From the NCBI RefSeq assembly GCF_900129425.1, contig NZ_LT670817.1:2914001-2978000 (forward strand): DNA of 64,000 bases, in the 5' to 3' direction. The translations under genes and the position numbers were made by a program. Of the stretch, positions 60,193-64,000 are shown one piece after another; within the stretch, counting starts at the first letter, position 1, and each line of letters begins with the position of its first letter. The notes below the pieces were generated by a model. That model was not told the origin of the DNA, ran no database searches, and saw only the letters and a program-made list of their open reading frames with translations. Source of the DNA: Bradyrhizobium erythrophlei. Lineage in GTDB: Bacteria; Pseudomonadota; Alphaproteobacteria; Rhizobiales; Xanthobacteraceae.

Positions 60193-62091
60193 ATGGCTGT
60201 CAGCGTCACATCCACCGAAGCCCATGAGGCACCGGTCAGCACCGGCTTTTGGGCCCTGACGCTGGGAAGCATCGGCGTGGTGTTTGGCGATATCGGGACC
60301 TCGCCGCTGTATGCGTTTCGCGAGGCTGTTGCCGGTGCCGCGCAGGGCCAGCCGATAACCCGGGTCATGGTGCTTGGGGTTTTGTCGCTGATCCTGTGGG
60401 CGCTCTTTATCGTGGTCACGGCAAAATACGTGCTGCTGCTGCTGCGCGCCGACAATAACGGCGAGGGCGGCACGCTTTCGCTGATGGCGCTCGGGCAACG
60501 CGCATTGGGTCGGAGAAGCTGGCCGCTGCTGGCGCTCGGCGTCATCGGCGCTTCGATGTTCATCGGCGACTCCATGATCACGCCGGCGATTTCGGTCCTG
60601 TCCGCGGTCGAAGGTCTCAAGCTCGCAACGCCGGCGCTCGAGCACTATGTGGTGCCGCTGACGGTTTTCATTTTGGTTGCGCTGTTCTCGATTCAAAGCA
60701 GCGGCACTGCGCGCGTCGCCTCGGCGTTCGGGCCGGTGATGGTTGTCTGGTTTGCGACTCTCGGCGTGATGGGCCTCGTTCATATCAGCGACGATCCGTC
60801 GGTGCTGGCCGCGATCAACCCCTGGTACGCGGTTCATTTCCTGCTTTCCCATGGCAAGATCGGAATGGTGACGCTGGGCGCGGTATTTCTCGCAGTGACC
60901 GGCGGCGAGGCGCTCTATGCAGATCTGGGCCACTTCGGACGCAAGCCGATCCAGGCGGGATGGCTTTACTTTGTGTTGCCCTCGCTTCTGATCAACTATT
61001 TCGGTCAGGGCGCGGTGGTGCTTTCCAATCCGGCGGCGATCGAAAATTCATTCTACCGGATGGTTCCGGAAATCCTGCTGCTGCCGCTGGTCGCGCTGTC
61101 GACCGCGGCGACGGTGATCGCAAGCCAGGCGGTAATTACGGGAGCCTATTCGTTGACCCGTCAGGCAGTGCAGCTCGGCCTGCTGCCGCGCTTCGAGGTC
61201 CGCTACACCTCGGAAGCCCATGCCGGGCAGATTTATCTGCCGCGCGTGAACAGGCTGTTGCTGATCGGCGTCTTGCTGCTGGTGCTGTTGTTCCGCACCT
61301 CGAGCGGACTGGCCTCCGCCTACGGCATCGCGGTCTCCACAACCATGGTCGCCGACGGCATCATGGGCTTCGTGGTGATCTGGAAGCTGTGGAATTGGCG
61401 CGCGGCCGCCGCGGCGGCGCTGATCGTGCCGTTTGTCGTCGTCGACATGACTTTCTTCAGTGCAAACCTCTTGAAGCTGCTCGAAGGCGCCTGGGTCCCG
61501 CTGCTGTTCGGTCTAGCGACGGCGATCATGATCTGGACCTGGCGCCGGGGTGCCGCAATCCTGGTCATCAAAACCCGGCGGATCGAAGTTCCGCTCACGG
61601 ATCTGATCAAGAGCCTCGAAAAGCGCCCGCCTCACATCGTCAAGGGCACCGCGATCTTTCTGACCAGCGATCCGAGTTTCGTGCCGACGGCGCTGTTGCA
61701 TAATCTCAAGCACAACAAGGTGCTGCACGAGCACAATGTGATTCTGACCATTGAAACCGCGCAGACTCCGCGCGTCGACCCCGCCGAGCGGGTCCGGATG
61801 GAAACCATCAGCGACAAATTTGCGACAGTGCGGCTGCGTTTCGGTTTCATGGAATCGCCGAACGTTCCCAAGGCGCTGGTGATCGCGCGCAAGCTCGGCT
61901 GGCAGTTCGATATCATGTCGACGTCGTTTTTCGTCTCGCGGCGCTCGCTGAAACCCTCTTCGCAGTCCGGAATGCCGCGCTGGCAGGACCACCTGTTCAT
62001 CGCCATGAGCCGATCGGCCAATGACGCCACCGACTATTTCCAGATTCCGACCGGACGGGTGGTTGAAGTCGGTACCCAGGTTACTATTTAG
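60193..62091 (+). CDS. kup: Kup-family potassium uptake protein (copy 1)
   Basis: 632 residues, typical for Kup/Trk-independent K+:H+ symporters. The hallmark start GSIGVVFGDIGTSPLYAFREA is followed by about twelve membrane helices, including GDSMITPAISVLSAVEG and VIASQAVITGAYSLTRQAVQLGLLPR. A cytoplasmic C-terminal domain of ~180 residues follows (GTAIFLTSDPSFVPTALLHNLKHNKVLHE). Kup works at low pH or under osmotic stress in the inner membrane. A second copy begins 134 bp downstream. Confidence 0.95.
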   Translation: MAVSVTSTEAHEAPVSTGFWALTLGSIGVVFGDIGTSPLYAFREAVAGAAQGQPITRVMVLGVLSLILWALFIVVTAKYVLLLLRADNNGEGGTLSLMALGQRALGRRSWPLLALGVIGASMFIGDSMITPAISVLSAVEGLKLATPALEHYVVPLTVFILVALFSIQSSGTARVASAFGPVMVVWFATLGVMGLVHISDDPSVLAAINPWYAVHFLLSHGKIGMVTLGAVFLAVTGGEALYADLGHFGRKPIQAGWLYFVLPSLLINYFGQGAVVLSNPAAIENSFYRMVPEILLLPLVALSTAATVIASQAVITGAYSLTRQAVQLGLLPRFEVRYTSEAHAGQIYLPRVNRLLLIGVLLLVLLFRTSSGLASAYGIAVSTTMVADGIMGFVVIWKLWNWRAAAAAALIVPFVVVDMTFFSANLLKLLEGAWVPLLFGLATAIMIWTWRRGAAILVIKTRRIEVPLTDLIKSLEKRPPHIVKGTAIFLTSDPSFVPTALLHNLKHNKVLHEHNVILTIETAQTPRVDPAERVRMETISDKFATVRLRFGFMESPNVPKALVIARKLGWQFDIMSTSFFVSRRSLKPSSQSGMPRWQDHLFIAMSRSANDATDYFQIPTGRVVEVGTQVTI

Positions 62092-62225
62092 CGGTTTTTG
62101 GCGGTTTATGCATTTTTGCATGCCGTAGACCCAAAATAGAGCTAGGCTATGCTCCAAGCGCAGGACTATAAGCCGCCTCGCTTTGCTATTTGTGTCAGTG
62201 AAGCATTTTGAGGCCTCAAGCTCCC

Positions 62226-64000
62226 ATGACCAGTGACGCTGTAGCTTCCGCCGCGGAAATGCCGGCGGCCAATGGGCATGCCAATGCCCATTCGACCGCC
62301 GGCTTCAAGGCGCTCCTGATCGGCAGCATCGGCGTCGTCTACGGCGACATCGGCACCAGTCCGCTGTACGCGCTCCGCGAAGCCGTGATCGCCGCCAGCG
62401 GGCCTGCTGCGGGCGGCGTCACGCCGCAGGCGGTGCTCGGCGTCGTGTCGCTGATCCTGTGGGCGCTGATCATTGTGGTGACGCTGAAATATGTGCTGAT
62501 CCTGCTGCGCGCGGATAACCATGGCGAGGGCGGAACGCTGGCGCTGATGGCGCTGGCGCAACGCGCGGTTAGCTATGGTGCCGGCGCCATCGTGCTGCTC
62601 GGGATCGTCAGCGGCGCGCTATTTTACGGCGACGCGGTGATCACGCCGGCGCTGTCGGTGCTGTCAGCCATCGAGGGTATCAAACTCGTCACCTCCGCGT
62701 TCGATCCGTACGTCGTGCCGCTGACGGTGCTGATCCTGCTGGTGTTGTTCGCCGCCCAGTCACGCGGCACCGCGCGCGTCGCGGCTTTCTTCGGGCCGGT
62801 GATGACTATCTGGTTCGGCGTCATCGCGATTGCGGCGATCCCCCCGATCATGCGACATCCCGAAGTTCTTTATGCGCTGAATCCCGTCCATGCCGTCGCG
62901 TTCATGCTTCATCACGGCATCATCGGATTCGTCACGCTCGGCGCGGTATTTCTCGCGGTCACCGGAGCCGAGGCGCTGTACGCCGACCTCGGGCATTTCG
63001 GCAAACGGCCGATCCAGACAGCGTGGCTTTTCATCGTGCTGCCGTCGCTGGCGCTGAATTATCTGGGGCAGGGCGCACTGGTCATCGCCAATCCCCGGGC
63101 GGTCGAGAACCCCTTCTTCCTGATGTTCCCGGACTGGGCCGTGTTGCCGATGGTCTGTCTCGCCACGGTGGCCACCGTGATTGCGAGCCAGGCGGTGATC
63201 ACCGGCGCCTATTCGTTGACGCGCCAGGCCATTCAGCTGGGCTTGCTGCCGCGATTTGAAATTCGCCATACATCGGAATCCCATTCCGGCCAGATTTATA
63301 TCCCGCGCATCAATATGCTGCTGCTCGTCAGCGTGGTGCTGCTGGTCCTGATGTTCCGTTCGTCAAGCGCGCTGGCGTCGGCCTATGGTATTTCCGTGAC
63401 CGGGACCATGGTGGTGACCGCGATGATGGGTTTTGTCGTCATCTGGCGAGTCTGGAAATGGTCGCCGTTCGCGGCGGCGGCGCTGATTGCGCCGTTTCTG
63501 TTTCTCGACCTGACCTTTCTGGCAGCGAACCTGTTGAAAGTGTTCGAGGGCGGCTGGGTGCCGCTGGCGCTGGGATCCGTCGTGATGCTCCTGATGTACA
63601 CTTGGCGGCGCGGCAGCAGGCTTTTGTTCGAGAAATCGCGCAAGCTGGAGTTTCCGCTGGCAGACCTGGTGTCGATGCTGGAAAAGCGGCCGCCGCAGCG
63701 GGTTTCCGGCACCGCAGTATTCCTGACCAGCGATCCCGTCAGCGCGCCGACGGCTCTGATGCACAGTCTCAAGCACTACAAGGTGCTGCACGAGAAGAAC
63801 GTCATTCTCACCATCGAAACCGCGCCGACACCTCGGATCGACCCGGCCGAGCGGGTCAGGCTGGAACAGATCAGCGCGACCTTCACCAAGGTCACGCTGC
63901 GGTTCGGTTTCATGGAGTCGCCCAATGTGCCCAAGGCGCTGGCGATCGCGCGCAAGCTGGGCTGGCAGTTCGATATCATGTCGACGTCGTTCTTCCTGTC
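62226..64000 (+). CDS. kup: Kup-family potassium uptake protein (copy 2, partial)
   Basis: Starts at the ATG at 62226 (MTSDAVASAAEMPAANGHA) and is open to the right edge: about 591 codons, so only the last ~40 residues are missing. The sequence follows copy 1 throughout: GSIGVVYGDIGTSPLYALREA, GDAVITPALSVLSAIEG, VIASQAVITGAYSLTRQAIQLGLLPR and GTAVFLTSDPVSAPTALMHSLKHYKVLHE. It has a longer Ala/His-rich N-terminus. A tandem paralogue, probably with different regulation or affinity. Confidence 0.95.
   Translation, partial: MTSDAVASAAEMPAANGHANAHSTAGFKALLIGSIGVVYGDIGTSPLYALREAVIAASGPAAGGVTPQAVLGVVSLILWALIIVVTLKYVLILLRADNHGEGGTLALMALAQRAVSYGAGAIVLLGIVSGALFYGDAVITPALSVLSAIEGIKLVTSAFDPYVVPLTVLILLVLFAAQSRGTARVAAFFGPVMTIWFGVIAIAAIPPIMRHPEVLYALNPVHAVAFMLHHGIIGFVTLGAVFLAVTGAEALYADLGHFGKRPIQTAWLFIVLPSLALNYLGQGALVIANPRAVENPFFLMFPDWAVLPMVCLATVATVIASQAVITGAYSLTRQAIQLGLLPRFEIRHTSESHSGQIYIPRINMLLLVSVVLLVLMFRSSSALASAYGISVTGTMVVTAMMGFVVIWRVWKWSPFAAAALIAPFLFLDLTFLAANLLKVFEGGWVPLALGSVVMLLMYTWRRGSRLLFEKSRKLEFPLADLVSMLEKRPPQRVSGTAVFLTSDPVSAPTALMHSLKHYKVLHEKNVILTIETAPTPRIDPAERVRLEQISATFTKVTLRFGFMESPNVPKALAIARKLGWQFDIMSTSFFL

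Overview
The window looks like chromosome of a Bradyrhizobium- or Rhodopseudomonas-type alphaproteobacterium (Nitrobacteraceae). The evidence is high GC with strong third-position bias, alphaproteobacterial families (GcrA-like protein, Omp31-type porin, DUF2865, DUF2059, DUF1289, class II DAHP synthase, Atm1-type exporter), TTAA-N7-TTAAC boxes of the CtrA type, and dispersed palindromic repeats that I associate with this family from memory. No rRNA, tRNA, CRISPR array, prophage or intact insertion sequence was seen. Most of the window is ordinary housekeeping sequence broken by small accessory patches.

Layout, part 1. 1-1.5 kb: end of a molybdenum hydroxylase operon (2Fe-2S and FAD subunits) divergent from a TetR regulator, with a clear palindromic operator candidate between them. 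1.8-4.1 kb: two divergent LuxR-type regulators, one with a receiver that has lost its phosphorylation residues. 4.2-8.7 kb: the most accessory-looking patch, with an exported DsrE-like protein, then a three-gene unit (coiled-coil/Sel1 protein, orphan TAXI binding protein, VasI/TagO-like exported protein) and a histidine-rich peptide. 9-14 kb: GcrA-like protein, PNPOx-like protein, a Tat-exported ABC binding protein and a sensor kinase. 14-21.2 kb: dusA, a retropepsin-like protease, DUF1289, a membrane histidine kinase, an outer-membrane barrel, a hydroxyisobutyrate-dehydrogenase-like enzyme and apbC/mrp. 21.3-26.3 kb: two tandem TRAP binding proteins facing a single DctQM permease pair, with a hairpin-rich repeat in the gap.

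Layout, part 2. 26.6-32.8 kb: moaA, a lipoprotein, gph, an SDR, then rpiA-DUF2059-gor. 32.8-37.6 kb: a Tat-exported metallophosphoesterase with two small membrane proteins, small hypothetical genes, a VOC protein and the stump of an SRAP gene. 37.6-40.1 kb: an RsbQ-like hydrolase with a PAS histidine kinase, and a small exported Cys-containing protein. 40.1-40.94 kb: no gene, but a dense run of perfect hairpins followed by a cloverleaf-like repeat. 40.9-64 kb: hydrolase, class II DAHP synthase, dgkA, nadE, DUF2865, cysS, a truncated DUF559 gene, GNAT-cimA, VOC, LOG, the Atm1-type exporter, psd-pssA, an RraA-like protein, an SDR, motA-motB and two tandem kup genes, the second running off the window.

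The genes form small functional sets rather than one large pathway: phospholipid synthesis (psd, pssA, dgkA), aromatic and branched-chain amino-acid entry steps (DAHP synthase, cimA), redox and Fe-S maintenance (gor, apbC, Atm1-type exporter), TRAP uptake, and K+ uptake. The best candidates for something undescribed are the structured non-coding stretch at 40.38-40.75 kb, the orphan TAXI/coiled-coil/VasI operon at 4.9-8.2 kb, and the RsbQ-like/PAS-kinase pair at 37.6-39.5 kb.
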